64,000 nt of DNA from Pseudomonas putida (GCF_026625125.1 NZ_CP113097.1:496001-560000); one strand, 5' to 3'. Positions 38,938 to 50,491 are shown, numbered from the stretch's first letter. Translations and numbers: made by a program. Notes: generated from the sequence alone by a model not told the origin.

Positions 38938-38970
38938 CCACGCCCGAGGCGGCGTGGCCTTTATTTTCCT
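38938..38970 (+). terminator. Hairpin between pilG and pilH
   Basis: CCACGCC, loop, GGCGTGG followed by CCTTTATTTTCC directly after the pilG stop. Probably an intrinsic terminator with read-through, which would raise pilG over the rest of the cluster. Confidence 0.65.
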
Positions 38971-38984
38971 GATGGGGAAACAGC

Positions 38985-39350
38985 ATGGCCCGAGTTCTGA
39001 TTGTCGACGATTCGCCGACAGAGATGTACAGGTTGACCGAGTGGCTGGAAAAGCATGGCCACCAAGTGCTCAAGGCCAACAACGGCGCTGACGCTGTGGC
39101 CCTGGCCCGCCAGGAAAAGCCCGACGCGGTGCTGATGGACATCGTCATGCCTGGCATGAACGGCTTCCAGGCCACCCGGCAATTGACCAAGGACCCGGAA
39201 ACCAGCGCCATTCCCGTGCTCATCGTTACCACCAAGGACCAGGAAACCGACCGTATCTGGGCGCAGCGCCAGGGCGCGCGCGGCTTCGTCACCAAGCCGG
39301 TGGAAGAACATGCCCTGATCGCCAAGCTCAACGAAGTGCTGGGCGCTTGA
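38985..39350 (+). CDS. pilH: PilH, response regulator of type IV pilus chemosensing
   Basis: Second CheY-like regulator; in P. aeruginosa it opposes PilG or drains phosphate from ChpA. 121 residues: VLIVDDSPTEMYRLTEWL, Asp in AVLMDIVMPGMNGFQ, Thr in VLIVTTKDQETD and Lys in FVTKPVEEH. The stop overlaps the TTG start of pilI by 4 bases. Confidence 0.95.
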   Translation: MARVLIVDDSPTEMYRLTEWLEKHGHQVLKANNGADAVALARQEKPDAVLMDIVMPGMNGFQATRQLTKDPETSAIPVLIVTTKDQETDRIWAQRQGARGFVTKPVEEHALIAKLNEVLGA

Positions 39351-39901
39351 CCACCCGCCCCCAAGGCGCGTCGCTGACCGCCTTCGAGCTGTTGCTGGAC
39401 ATAGACCGGCGCTGCCGCCTGCTGGTGGCCGACCAGCCGCCCCAGGACATGCGCCTGCAGCAATGGAGCGGTATCGGCTTTCGCATTGCCGGGCAGTGGT
39501 TCGTCGCGCCGATGGGCGAGGTGGCCGAAGTCACGCGGGAGCCGCGCAGCAGTCGGGTGCCGGGCGTACAGCCTTGGGTGTGCGGGGTAGCCAACCTGCG
39601 CGGCAGGTTGTTGCCGGTGATGGACCTGAGCAGCTTTTTCGGCCTTGGCCCTGCGGCACCGGGCAAGCAGCGTCGGGTGCTGGTGCTGGACCATGAAGAC
39701 CTGTTCGTCGGCCTGCTGGTGGACGAAGTGCTCGGCCTGCAGCATTTTGCCCTGGATACCTTGGAGCTTTCGCCCCCCCAGCCGCTGATCCGCGCCGCTG
39801 CACGGTTCGTTCAGGGGCATTTCCCGCGTGAGCGCAACTGGGCCATCTTCAGCCCCTTCGCCCTGGCCCAGGCGCCGGGCTTTCTCGACGTGGCGCTATA
39901 G
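39347..39901 (+). CDS. pilI: PilI, CheW-like adaptor
   Basis: CheW-domain adaptor that links PilJ with ChpA. 184 residues counted from the TTG at 39347, the only start near the N-terminus; it overlaps the pilH stop by 4 bases, which supports coupling. The CheW domain covers about residues 40-175: [54 protein letters not shown]. The N-terminal 35 residues are an extension seen in PilI proteins. Confidence 0.88.
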   Translation: MTTRPQGASLTAFELLLDIDRRCRLLVADQPPQDMRLQQWSGIGFRIAGQWFVAPMGEVAEVTREPRSSRVPGVQPWVCGVANLRGRLLPVMDLSSFFGLGPAAPGKQRRVLVLDHEDLFVGLLVDEVLGLQHFALDTLELSPPQPLIRAAARFVQGHFPRERNWAIFSPFALAQAPGFLDVAL

Positions 39902-39911
39902 GACTTCGAAC

Positions 39912-41972
39912 GTGAACAAGCCGGCCACCAATGTCGCCCCCAGCAGCATGACACCGCGCACGCGCAGCATCGTTCAGATCACCGTGCTGTTCGTGGTGCT
40001 GATTCTGTCGATCATTCTGCTGTTCGCCAATTTCGCCTACCTCAACACCCAGTCCAACCACGACAAGCAGTACATCGGCCATGCGGGTGAGCTGCGCGTG
40101 CTGTCGCAACGCATCGCCAAGAATGCCACAGAGGCAGCAGCGGGCAAGGCTTTGGCCTTCAAGCTGCTGTCGGATGCGCGCAACGACTTCGAGCGGCGCT
40201 GGAGCTACCTGCGAGAGGGCGACCCGTCCACCGGCCTGCCAGCCGCGCCGGTCAAGGTGAAGGATGAAATGGAGGCGGTGCTTCAGGACTGGGAAAACCT
40301 GCGCAAGAACACCGATACCATCCTTGCCAGTGAGCAGACCGTGCTCTCGCTGCACCAGGTGGCGGCGACCCTGGCCGAAACCGTGCCGCAACTGCAGGTC
40401 GAATACGAGAAGGTGGTGGAGATACTGTTGCAGAGCGGCGCCCCGGCCAGCCAGGTGGTGGTTGCCCAGCGCCAGCTGCTGCTCGCCGAGCGCATTCTGG
40501 GTTCGGTCAACACCGTGCTGGCAGGCGACGATACGGCGGCGCAGGCTGCCGATACCTTCGGCCGCGATGCCAGCCGCTTTGGTCAGGTACTCGAAGGCAT
40601 GCTAGCGGGCAATCCGGCGATTCAGGTGACCCGCGTCGAAGATGCCGACGCACGGGCGCGCCTGACGGAAATCGCCGAGCTGTTCCAGTTCGTCGCCGGA
40701 TCCGTCGACGAAATCCTCGAAACGTCGCCAGAGCTGTTCCGCGTGCGTGAAGCGGCCGGCAACATCTTCAGCCTCTCGCAAACGCTGCTCGACGAGGCCT
40801 CGCACCTCGCCAACGGCTTCGAAAACCTGGCCGCCGGACGCACCCTCGATACCGTCGGTGGGTATGTACTGGGCCTGCTGGCGCTGGCCTCGATCATCCT
40901 GATCGGCCTGGTGATGGTCCGCACTACCCACCGCCAGTTGCAAGAAACCGCCGAGAAGAACGAGCGCAACCAGCAGGCGATCATGCGCCTGCTCGACGAA
41001 ATAGAAGAACTCGCCGACGGCGACCTGACGGTGACGGTCTCGGTGACCGAAGATTTCACCGGCGCGATCGCCGACTCGATCAACTATTCCGTTGACCAGC
41101 TGCGCGACCTGGTAGCCACCATCAACCACAGCGCCGAGCAGGTGGCAGCGGCGGTACAAGACACGCAGAACACCGCCCGCCAGTTGGCCAAGGCCTCCGA
41201 GCATCAGGCCGAGCAAATCAGTGAGGCGTCCGAGGCGGTGGGCGACATGGTCGAATCGATCGACCGGGTTTCCGCGCATGCCTACGAGTCGGCCAAGGTA
41301 GCCGAGCGTTCGGTGGCGATCGCCAACAAAGGCAACGAGGTGGTGCACAACACCATCAATGGCATGGACAACATCCGCGAGCAGATCCAGGACACCGCCA
41401 AGCGGATCAAGCGCCTGGGTGAGTCTTCCCAGGAAATCGGCGACATCGTCAGCCTGATCGACGACATTGCCGACCAGACCAACATTCTCGCGCTCAATGC
41501 CGCCATCCAGGCCTCGTTGGCGGGAGAGGCCGGTCGTGGCTTTGCCGTGGTGGCCGATGAAGTCCAGCGTCTGGCTGAGCGTTCATCCTCGGCAACGCGG
41601 CAGATCGAGGCACTGGTACGCACCATTCAGGCCGATACCAACGAGGCAGTGATCTCCATGGAGCAGACCACCGCCGAGGTCGTGCGCGGCGCACGCCTGG
41701 CGCAGGACGCCGGGGTGGCGCTGGCCGAAATCGAGGGGGTGTCGCAGACCCTGGCCGAACTTATCCACAGCATCTCCGACGCTGCCCAGTTGCAGACTTC
41801 GTCGGCCGGGCAAATTTCCCACACCATGTCGGTCATCCAGCAGATTACCGCGCAGACCTCCGCGGGCTCCGGCGCCACCGCCGACAGTATCCGCCACCTG
41901 GCGCGGATGGCCAGCGAGATGCGCCGCTCCGTGTCCGGTTTCACCCTGCCGGCACCCGCCGAGCGGCGCTGA
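39912..41972 (+). CDS. pilJ: PilJ, chemoreceptor of the type IV pilus system
   Basis: Membrane methyl-accepting protein at the head of the Chp pathway. The GTG at 39912 (AGGA 8 bases upstream) gives 686 residues. TM1 is at about residues 19-41, the PilJ-type helical periplasmic domain runs to about 315, TM2 is at about 316-338, then HAMP and a signalling domain with tip [20 protein letters not shown] near residue 523. It is followed 6 bases later by chpA; pilK, the methyltransferase that sits here in P. aeruginosa, is absent. Confidence 0.95.
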   Translation: MNKPATNVAPSSMTPRTRSIVQITVLFVVLILSIILLFANFAYLNTQSNHDKQYIGHAGELRVLSQRIAKNATEAAAGKALAFKLLSDARNDFERRWSYLREGDPSTGLPAAPVKVKDEMEAVLQDWENLRKNTDTILASEQTVLSLHQVAATLAETVPQLQVEYEKVVEILLQSGAPASQVVVAQRQLLLAERILGSVNTVLAGDDTAAQAADTFGRDASRFGQVLEGMLAGNPAIQVTRVEDADARARLTEIAELFQFVAGSVDEILETSPELFRVREAAGNIFSLSQTLLDEASHLANGFENLAAGRTLDTVGGYVLGLLALASIILIGLVMVRTTHRQLQETAEKNERNQQAIMRLLDEIEELADGDLTVTVSVTEDFTGAIADSINYSVDQLRDLVATINHSAEQVAAAVQDTQNTARQLAKASEHQAEQISEASEAVGDMVESIDRVSAHAYESAKVAERSVAIANKGNEVVHNTINGMDNIREQIQDTAKRIKRLGESSQEIGDIVSLIDDIADQTNILALNAAIQASLAGEAGRGFAVVADEVQRLAERSSSATRQIEALVRTIQADTNEAVISMEQTTAEVVRGARLAQDAGVALAEIEGVSQTLAELIHSISDAAQLQTSSAGQISHTMSVIQQITAQTSAGSGATADSIRHLARMASEMRRSVSGFTLPAPAERR

Positions 41973-41978
41973 GGAGTC

Positions 41979-44900
41979 ATGATGGCTGCAGCAACAAGCC
42001 CCGAGCGCCACGATACCGTCGCTCTGGCCTGGACCAAGGCGTCCATCCTCGATTGCCTGGGGCAGGCGCGCCAGGCCCTTGAGCGCTTTGCCGGGGATAC
42101 CGGCGATCTGTCCATCCTGGCGTTCGTGGTGGATAACCTGCACCAGGTTCACGGCTGCCTGCGCATGCTCGAACTGCGCGGTGCCACGCGCCTGGCCGAA
42201 GAGCTGGAGCTGCTGGCCAGGGCCTTTGCCGAGGGCCAGGTGAGCCCCCGCGGCGACTGCCTGGGCCCGCTGTTCCGCGGCCTTGAGCAACTGCCCTCGT
42301 ACCTGGAGCGGCTGCGCGGCGCGCGCCATGACCTGCCTCTGGTCATGCTGCCGCTGCTCAACCAGTTGCGGGCTTGCCGGGGGGTCGAACCGCTGGCCCA
42401 GGGCAGCCTGATCAGCGCAGCGGCGCAGCGCTTCGCCGGCTCGGACGACCTGGCCAACCTCGACCTGTCGCTGGGCAATTGGCGGGAGCAGGTTCAGGCA
42501 GGGCCTGGGCGTGACGCGCTGCGTTCGGTGATCAGCGCGTTGTGCGACGACCTGATGCGCATCAAGGAACGTCTGGACCAGTTCGTCCGCGGGGACCGTC
42601 AGCACATCGAACAGCTGGACAGCCTGTTGGCGCCCTTGCGTCATGTGGCCGATACCCTGGCGGTGCTGGGCTTTCAGCAGCCTCGGCGGGTCATCATCGA
42701 TCAGGTAATGGCCCTGCAGGCGTTGGCTCAAGGCCAACGCGCGGCGGATGACGCGGTACTCATGGATGTTGCGGGCGCCTTGTTGTATGTGGAGGCGAGC
42801 CTCAATGGCATGGTTGGCCCGCTGGAAGAGGGCGGGCAGGGCGGCTTGCCCGGTTCCGACCTGGCCGAGATTCGCCAGCTGGTGTTGAACGAATCGCTGA
42901 ACGTGTTGCAGCAGGCCAAGGACCTGATCGGCGATTGCCTGGAATCCGGTTGGCCGCGCCAGCGCCTGCAACCATTGCCGGGGTTGCTGCAGCAGGTACG
43001 AGGGGCGTTGGCGATGCTGATGCTGCCGGACGCGGCGGAAGTCTTGGCTGGTTGCGCGGGTTATGTGCACGGTTGGTTGCAGCACCTGGATGTCGAGCCG
43101 CCGGCGGTTGAGCTTGACCACCTGGCCGATGCCCTCAGCGCCAGTGAGTGTTACCTGCAATGGCGGGTAGCCGACCCTCTGGCCGATGCCCAGCCTTTCC
43201 TCGCCAGGGCGCGCGCCAGCCTGGCGGCGCTCGGTGTGCAGTGCACGCTCGGCGAAGGCGCCATGGCCCAGGACGGCAGTACCGACGGGGTGGATGACGA
43301 GTTGCGCGAGGTCTTCCTGGAAGAGGCCGGCGAGCTGCTGCCGCAGATCGAGCGGCATTGGTTGCGCTGGCGCGCCGATAACAGCCTGCGGGATGCCTTG
43401 CTGGAGGTGCGCCGCGACTTGCATACGCTCAAAGGCAGTGGCCGCATGGTCCATGCTCAGGCGGTCGCCGAATTGGCCTGGGGCGGTGAGCACCTGCTCA
43501 ACCGGGTACTCGAAGGGCGCACGACACTGGCCCCCGAGGGTGTGGTGGCGCTGCAGCAGGTCGTGGTTCATTTGCCCGACCTGCTGGCCGACTTTGCTGC
43601 CGGCCAGATGCCACAGGTGACCGAGATCGAGCAGTTGGCGAGCCACCTGCATGCGCTGGCGGAGAAGGATTCGCCCGCGGGTGGCGAAATCGATGGCCTC
43701 GATCCCCTGCTGCTGGACATCTTCCGCAATGAAGCCCAGGGCCATCTGGCCAGCCTGGAGGCATTTCTGCAGGGCACAGACGGTCAGGGCACCGAGGTCA
43801 GCGACACCTTGCAACGCGCCTTGCACACCTTGAAGGGCAGCGCCGCGATGGCCGGCGTATTGCCAATCGCCGAGCTCGCCACCGCGCTCGACCGGCTGGT
43901 GCGCGAGTACCGGGGGCACCACCTGCCTTTGCAAGCGGCAGAACGCCAATGGCTTGAAGAGGCACGCGGCTTGTTCCAGCTGGGCCTGGCGCAATTGACC
44001 AGCACTCCGCTGGCACCCATTTGCGGCGCGGCGCAACTGATCGAACAGGTCGGTGAAGCTGTGGACATGCGCTTGGCCAGCTTGCATGAAGAGCCGTCGC
44101 ATGGACGCCGGGGCAAGCGTGACCCGCAGTTGATCGCCAGCTTCCTCGCCCAGTCGATGGACATCCTGCTGGATGCCGAGGCCCTGTTGTCGCGCTGGCA
44201 GGAGCAGCCCGGCCAACGCCAGTCGCTGGACAGCTTGCTCGACGGGCTGACCACCCTCTGCCACGGTGCACACCTGGCCGACCTGTGGCAGATGGACGAT
44301 GTCTGTGAAGCGCTGCTGGACCTGTACGGCGCGGTGGAAGAGGGCAGCCTGGCCGCCGATGGGCGCTTTTTTGTCTTGGCACGGCAGGCGCACGAGGCGC
44401 TGCTCGACATGCTCGACGAAGTCGCTGCCGGCCAGGAGCCGACCGCCCGCCCAGCCTGCGTCGAGGGCTTGCGGAGCTTGCTGGACGACGCCCTGGCGCC
44501 CGAGGCCACTGGCCTGGTGGCACCAGGCTCGGTCACACGCCTCGATGGCCCTCCGGCGCCGGCTGATGAGGCGGAAAACCCGGGCGACAAGGAGCTGCTT
44601 GAAGTCTTCCTCGAAGAAAGCTCCGACATTGTTGAAAGCGCCGCCGCCGCGCTTGCGCGTTGGCAGGCCGACCCGCGCAACAGCGCCGAGGTGGACAACC
44701 TGCTGCGTGATTTGCACACGCTCAAGGGCGGGGCGCGCATGGTGGAAATCGCCGCTATCGGTGACCTGGCCCACGAACTGGAATTCCTGTACGAACTGCT
44801 GGCTGCCGGCCGCTTGCCACCGGGTGCACCGTTGTTCGCCCTGTTGCAGAACTGCCATGACCGCCTGGCGCACATGCTCGACGCGGTGCGCCTGGGGCAG

Positions 44901-46871
44901 CCGCTGCATGCGGCGACTGCGTTGATCGACTACATCCGCAACTTCAGCAGCGCCGCCCTGACCGACAGCGTTGCCGGGCAGGCCCCGGCCGGGGCAGCAC
45001 CTGCCGACGCACCTGCCGCTTCACCCGAGCGGCCCCCCGGTGACCTGGTCAAGGTGGATGCCGAACTGCTCGATGACCTGGGCAATCTGGCAGGTGAGCA
45101 CTCGGTGATTCGTGGGCGTATCGAGCAACAGGTCAATGACGCCCAATTCGCCTTGAGCGAGATGGAAACCACGCTGGAGCGCATGCGCGACCAGTTGCTG
45201 CGCCTGGACATGGAAACCCAAGGTCGGATCAGCAGCCGTCAGCCGTTCGAAGGTGACGCCTACGAGGATTTCGACCCACTGGAAATGGACCGCCATTCCC
45301 AACTGCAACAATTATCACGGGCATTGTTCGAATCGGCCTCTGACCTGCTTGACCTGAAAGAGACGCTGGCCCAGCGCGCGCAGGAGGCGCAGGCCCTGTT
45401 GCAGCAGCAGGCGAGGGTGAACAGCCAGTTGCAGGAAGGCCTCACCGCCACGTTGATGGTGCCGTTCGAACGCCTGGTGCCGCGCTTGCAACGGGTGGTA
45501 CGCCAAGTGGCCAGCGAGTTGGGCAAGCAGGTGGAACTGGTGGTCGGCAACGCCGAAGGCGAGCTTGATCGCAGTGTTCTGGAACGTATGGTCGCGCCCT
45601 TGGAGCACATGCTGCGCAATGCTGTGGATCATGGCCTCGAGACCCGGGAAGCGCGCCTGGCTGCCGGTAAACCTGAGCAGGGCACCATCCATCTCAATTT
45701 GCTCCATGAGGGGGCCGATATTGTCATCGAGATGACCGACGACGGTGCCGGCGTGCCGCTGGAGGCGGTGCGGCGCAAGGCGATCAAGCGTGGCCTGCTG
45801 GACCCCCAGGCCCACCTGAGTGACCACGAAATCCTGCAGTTCATCTTGCGCCCGGGGTTTTCCACCGCAGAGAAGATCACCCAGATCTCCGGGCGTGGCC
45901 TGGGCATGGACGTGGTGCACGAAGAGGTCAAGCAACTGGGCGGCTCGATGAGTATCGAGTCGGCGCAGGGCAAGGGCGCACGCTTTCTGATTCGCCTGCC
46001 GTTCACGGTGTCGATCAACCGTGCCGTGATGGTTCACCTGGGTGAGGAGCAGTACGCCATCCCGCTCAATACCATCGAAGGCATCGTGCGCGTGCCGCCG
46101 GCCGAGCTGGCTATCTGTTACCAGCGGGATGTGCCGCGCTACGCCTATGCTGGCCATGAATACGATTTGCGTTACCTGGGCGAGCTGCTGCAAGGCCTGC
46201 CGCGGCCGAGCCTTCTGGGCCAGAGCGTGCCATTGCCGGTGTTGCTGGTGCACTCCCAGCAACAGTCGTTCGCGATCCAGGTCGACAGCCTGTCGCCGAG
46301 CCGCGAGATCGTGGTGAAGAGCTTGGGCCCGCAGTTCGCTGCCGTGCCAGGGTTGTCCGGCGCGACCTTGCTCGGTGATGGTAGGGTGGTGCTGATTCTT
46401 GATCTGCTTGGCCAGTTGCGCGGCCAGCAGCGCCGCCTGGCGCGGCTGCCGGGTGGTAGCGGGGTGCAGCGCACGCTGTTCGGCCCGGCGCCGCGGCGGG
46501 CATTGCTGGTGATGGTGGTGGACGATTCGGTGACCGTGCGCAAGGTGACCAGCCGCCTGCTGGAGCGCCATGGCATGAGCGTGCTGACGGCCAAGGACGG
46601 TGTGGATGCCATGGCACTGCTGGAAGAGCACCGCCCGGATGTGTTGCTGCTGGACATCGAAATGCCGCGCATGGATGGCTTTGAAGTGGCCACCCGCATT
46701 CGTCGCGATGAGCGCCTCAAGGACCTGCCGATCATCATGATCACCTCACGCACCGGGCAGAAGCACCGCGACCGGGCCATGGCCATCGGTGTCAACGACT
46801 ACCTGGGCAAGCCGTATCAGGAGTCGGTGCTGCTGCAGAGTATCGCCCATTGGAGCCAAACCCATGCTTGA
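41979..46871 (+). CDS. chpA: ChpA, hybrid CheA-type histidine kinase with multiple Hpt domains
   Basis: Kinase of the Pil-Chp system. 1630 residues, about two-thirds of the P. aeruginosa protein. Three Hpt sites with the phosphoacceptor His are visible: LHTLKGSGRM (His 482), LHTLKGSAAM (His 616) and LHTLKGGARM (His 913). Degenerate Hpt-like segments lie near residues 50 (NLHQVHGCLRM) and 760. Then a dimerisation helix, HATPase (N box NAVDHGLETREARL near 1214, DDGAGVPLEA, GRGLGMDVV), a CheW domain, and a C-terminal receiver (VVDDSVTVRK; phospho-Asp 1559 in LDIEMPRMDG). It overlaps chpC by 8 bases. Confidence 0.95.
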   Translation: MMAAATSPERHDTVALAWTKASILDCLGQARQALERFAGDTGDLSILAFVVDNLHQVHGCLRMLELRGATRLAEELELLARAFAEGQVSPRGDCLGPLFRGLEQLPSYLERLRGARHDLPLVMLPLLNQLRACRGVEPLAQGSLISAAAQRFAGSDDLANLDLSLGNWREQVQAGPGRDALRSVISALCDDLMRIKERLDQFVRGDRQHIEQLDSLLAPLRHVADTLAVLGFQQPRRVIIDQVMALQALAQGQRAADDAVLMDVAGALLYVEASLNGMVGPLEEGGQGGLPGSDLAEIRQLVLNESLNVLQQAKDLIGDCLESGWPRQRLQPLPGLLQQVRGALAMLMLPDAAEVLAGCAGYVHGWLQHLDVEPPAVELDHLADALSASECYLQWRVADPLADAQPFLARARASLAALGVQCTLGEGAMAQDGSTDGVDDELREVFLEEAGELLPQIERHWLRWRADNSLRDALLEVRRDLHTLKGSGRMVHAQAVAELAWGGEHLLNRVLEGRTTLAPEGVVALQQVVVHLPDLLADFAAGQMPQVTEIEQLASHLHALAEKDSPAGGEIDGLDPLLLDIFRNEAQGHLASLEAFLQGTDGQGTEVSDTLQRALHTLKGSAAMAGVLPIAELATALDRLVREYRGHHLPLQAAERQWLEEARGLFQLGLAQLTSTPLAPICGAAQLIEQVGEAVDMRLASLHEEPSHGRRGKRDPQLIASFLAQSMDILLDAEALLSRWQEQPGQRQSLDSLLDGLTTLCHGAHLADLWQMDDVCEALLDLYGAVEEGSLAADGRFFVLARQAHEALLDMLDEVAAGQEPTARPACVEGLRSLLDDALAPEATGLVAPGSVTRLDGPPAPADEAENPGDKELLEVFLEESSDIVESAAAALARWQADPRNSAEVDNLLRDLHTLKGGARMVEIAAIGDLAHELEFLYELLAAGRLPPGAPLFALLQNCHDRLAHMLDAVRLGQPLHAATALIDYIRNFSSAALTDSVAGQAPAGAAPADAPAASPERPPGDLVKVDAELLDDLGNLAGEHSVIRGRIEQQVNDAQFALSEMETTLERMRDQLLRLDMETQGRISSRQPFEGDAYEDFDPLEMDRHSQLQQLSRALFESASDLLDLKETLAQRAQEAQALLQQQARVNSQLQEGLTATLMVPFERLVPRLQRVVRQVASELGKQVELVVGNAEGELDRSVLERMVAPLEHMLRNAVDHGLETREARLAAGKPEQGTIHLNLLHEGADIVIEMTDDGAGVPLEAVRRKAIKRGLLDPQAHLSDHEILQFILRPGFSTAEKITQISGRGLGMDVVHEEVKQLGGSMSIESAQGKGARFLIRLPFTVSINRAVMVHLGEEQYAIPLNTIEGIVRVPPAELAICYQRDVPRYAYAGHEYDLRYLGELLQGLPRPSLLGQSVPLPVLLVHSQQQSFAIQVDSLSPSREIVVKSLGPQFAAVPGLSGATLLGDGRVVLILDLLGQLRGQQRRLARLPGGSGVQRTLFGPAPRRALLVMVVDDSVTVRKVTSRLLERHGMSVLTAKDGVDAMALLEEHRPDVLLLDIEMPRMDGFEVATRIRRDERLKDLPIIMITSRTGQKHRDRAMAIGVNDYLGKPYQESVLLQSIAHWSQTHA

Positions 46872-47325
46872 GTTGATCGCAGGCCAGCGCAGCAGCCTGA
46901 CGGGCCTGTTGTTGCCGTTGGGCGACCGAACCCTGGTGTTGCCCAATGTGGCTGTGGCCGAGCTTATCGGCCAGCGCAACCTGGTGTGCCAGCGTGCCCA
47001 ACCGTCCTGGCACCTGGGGTGGATCGACTGGCGCCAGCAGCACCTGCCGCTGATCGGCTTCGAGGCAGCGTGCGGTGGTGAAACCCCGTGTGGCGAGCGG
47101 GCGCGTATCGTGGTGCTGAACGCTTTGGGCGACACCGGCCTGCGATATCTGGCGGTGTTGCTGCAGGACATCCCACGCTCGTGCAAGCTCGACAGCCAGC
47201 TGAATTATGTGGATGTGGCGTTGGCCAGCCTGGAGTTGGCGGCGGTGCAGGTGGGCGAGCAGGTGGCACGGGTGCCTGACCTGGTTGGGCTGGAAAGGCT
47301 CGTGCGTGACGCGCATCTGTCATGA
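46864..47325 (+). CDS. chpC: ChpC, CheW-like protein
   Basis: Second CheW-type adaptor of the Pil-Chp system; in P. aeruginosa it may link other receptors to ChpA. The ATG at 46864 lies inside the end of chpA and gives 153 residues. The domain is short and atypical (LTGLLLPLGDRTLVLPNVAVAEL, WHLGWIDWRQQHLPLIGFE). The gene follows chpA directly, so chpB (CheB-like methylesterase) is absent. Repeat element H begins right after its stop. Confidence 0.88.
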   Translation: MLELIAGQRSSLTGLLLPLGDRTLVLPNVAVAELIGQRNLVCQRAQPSWHLGWIDWRQQHLPLIGFEAACGGETPCGERARIVVLNALGDTGLRYLAVLLQDIPRSCKLDSQLNYVDVALASLELAAVQVGEQVARVPDLVGLERLVRDAHLS

Positions 47326-47329
47326 CGGC

Positions 47330-47548
47330 AGCTTCAAGCTGCAAGCTGCAAGCTTCAAGCTGATCGCGTTGAGTGGGAGAGTATCGCTCTTGCTCTTGCT
47401 CTTGCTCTTGCTCTTGCTCTTGCTCTTGCTCTTGCTCTTGCTCTTGCTCTTGCTCTTGCTCTTGCTCTTGCTCTTGCTCTTGCTCTTGCTCTTGCTCTTG
47501 CTCTTGCTCTTGCTTGTAGCTTGTAGCTTGTAGCTTGTAGCTTGCCGC
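47330..47548. repeat. Heptad-armed element H holding a hexanucleotide microsatellite
   Basis: The left arm has CAAGCTG/CAAGCTT units; the right arm has four TTGTAGC units and TTGCCGC. Between them, 47386-47513 is a pure run of GCTCTT, about 21 copies (128 bases). It starts about 5 bases after the chpC stop and precedes the TrhA-like gene. Confidence 0.95.
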
Positions 47549-47587
47549 TCGACGCAACTTGCAGACGTTTGGGAGGTCTGTTTTTGC

Positions 47588-48205
47588 ATGTATTACGGTG
47601 AACGCTTCAACGCTTGGACCCATTTGGTCGGTGCCTTCCTGGCTTGTATTGGGGCTATTTGGCTGATCGTCAGTGCAGGGCTGCAGGGCGATCCCTGGAA
47701 GATCGTCAGCTTCTCGATCTACGGCGGCACACTGCTGCTGCTCTACAGCATCTCCACCCTCTACCACAGCACCCGCGGGCGGGCCAAGGTGATCATGCGC
47801 AAGCTCGATCACCTGTCCATCTACCTGCTCATCGCCGGCAGCTACACACCGTTCTGCCTGGTGAGCCTGCGCGGGCCCTGGGGCTGGAGCCTGTTCGGGG
47901 TGGTCTGGGGGCTGGCGGTGATCGGCATGCTGCAGGAAATCAAGCCACGCTCAGAGGCTCGGGTCCTGTCCATCATCATCTATGCAGTGATGGGCTGGAT
48001 CGTGCTGGTGGCGGTCAACCCGCTGCTGCAAAGCCTGGGCACCGCCGGCTTTGCCTGGCTGGCGGCGGGCGGTGTGTTTTATACCGTGGGCATCATCTTC
48101 TTCGCCTTCGACAGCCGATTCCGACACTGGCATGGCATCTGGCACCTGTTCGTGATCGCTGGCAGCCTGATGCACTTCGTGGCAGTGTCCTTCTACGTGC
48201 GTTAG
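47588..48205 (+). CDS. trhA: TrhA/hemolysin III family membrane protein
   Basis: Seven-span integral membrane protein of the PAQR/hemolysin III family; E. coli TrhA affects membrane energetics and fluidity, and any haemolytic role is doubtful. 205 residues: MYYGERFNAWTHLVGAFLAC, family motifs STLYHS, LDHLSIYLLIAGSYTPF, and HWHGIWHLFVIAGSLMHF with metal-ligand His residues. GGGAGG lies 12 bases before the ATG, a rather long spacing. The stop overlaps the convergent rsmE gene by 4 bases. Confidence 0.93.
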   Translation: MYYGERFNAWTHLVGAFLACIGAIWLIVSAGLQGDPWKIVSFSIYGGTLLLLYSISTLYHSTRGRAKVIMRKLDHLSIYLLIAGSYTPFCLVSLRGPWGWSLFGVVWGLAVIGMLQEIKPRSEARVLSIIIYAVMGWIVLVAVNPLLQSLGTAGFAWLAAGGVFYTVGIIFFAFDSRFRHWHGIWHLFVIAGSLMHFVAVSFYVR

Positions 48206-48921
48206 AAGTCGCCCCACAGCTGTTGCGCCACCGACAGGGCCACCACCGGTGCTGTTTCGGTGCGCAGCACCCGGGGGCCGAGGCGGGCAGCGTGGAAGCC
48301 CGCGCCCTTTGCCTGGTCGACTTCCGCTTCGCTCAAACCACCCTCGGGGCCGATCAGAAACGCCAGGCGTGCCGGTTTGTCATGACTGGTCAACGGCTCA
48401 GCGACAGGGTGCAAGACCAGTTTCAGGTCAGCATCGCTGCCCTTGATCCAGTCTGCCAAGGTCACGGGCGCATGGATGATCGGCAAGGTCGAGCGGCCGC
48501 ATTGTTCGCAGGCGCTGATCGCGACCTGGCGCCAGTGGGCGAGGCGCTTGTCGGCGCGCTCGTCTTTGAGGCGCACTTCACAGCGTTCGCTGATGATCGG
48601 GGTGATTTCATTGGCGCCCAGTTCAGTGGCCTTCTGGATCGCCCAGTCCATGCGCTCGCCGCGGGAAAGCCCCTGGCCCAGGTGAATGTGCAAGGGCGAC
48701 TCGGCCTGGCCGGCGACGGCCTGGTCGAGGCTCACGCGCACGCTCTTCTTGCCCACTTCGAGCAATTGGCCCAGGTATTCCTGGCCGCTGCCATCGAACA
48801 ATTGCACGGCGTCGCCGGGGGCCATACGCAGTACGCGGCCGATATAGTGGGCCTGGGCTTCGGGCAGGTCATGCTCGCCGAGGCTCAGGGGGGCGTCGAT
48901 GAAGAAACGGGACAGTCTCAT
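48202..48921 (-). CDS. rsmE: 16S rRNA m3U1498 methyltransferase RsmE (canonical copy)
   Basis: Methylates U1498 of 16S rRNA at N3. The ATG at 48921 (MRLSRFFIDAPLSLGEHDL) gives 239 residues. It carries all motifs of the E. coli protein: HYIGRVLRMAPGDAVQLFDG, HIHLGQGLSRGERMDWAIQK, SERCEVRL, ACEQCGR, FLIGPEGGLSEAEV and LGPRVLRTETA. The second family member at 11385-12092 is more divergent. It is transcribed after bioA, 85 bases away. Confidence 0.95.
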   Translation of the reverse strand: MRLSRFFIDAPLSLGEHDLPEAQAHYIGRVLRMAPGDAVQLFDGSGQEYLGQLLEVGKKSVRVSLDQAVAGQAESPLHIHLGQGLSRGERMDWAIQKATELGANEITPIISERCEVRLKDERADKRLAHWRQVAISACEQCGRSTLPIIHAPVTLADWIKGSDADLKLVLHPVAEPLTSHDKPARLAFLIGPEGGLSEAEVDQAKGAGFHAARLGPRVLRTETAPVVALSVAQQLWGDF

Positions 48922-49006
48922 GGTTTTGCTCAGGAAGAAGGTTGGACATCGACCTTGCAGGCGCGGCACAAGGCCCCACCTGCATGGCAGTGCGATTGCT
49001 GGTCGG

Positions 49007-50413
<1,407 letters not shown>

Positions 50414-50491
50414 TGGCACTTCTCCTGGCGTTACGGCATGTTTGACCGCGTAAGCCTAAGCAATGCCAGGAGGCAGGACAACCGCTGCGGG

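Noticed and set aside
41583..44909. Very long open frame on the minus strand opposite chpA
   Set aside because: High-GC codon shadow: chpA on the plus strand has clear domains throughout, and the opposite frame has His/Gln/Arg-rich sequence without any motif.
47320..47589. Frame encoding a Ser-Lys repeat protein
   Set aside because: It is the microsatellite read as SK dipeptides; no ribosome site and no conserved part.
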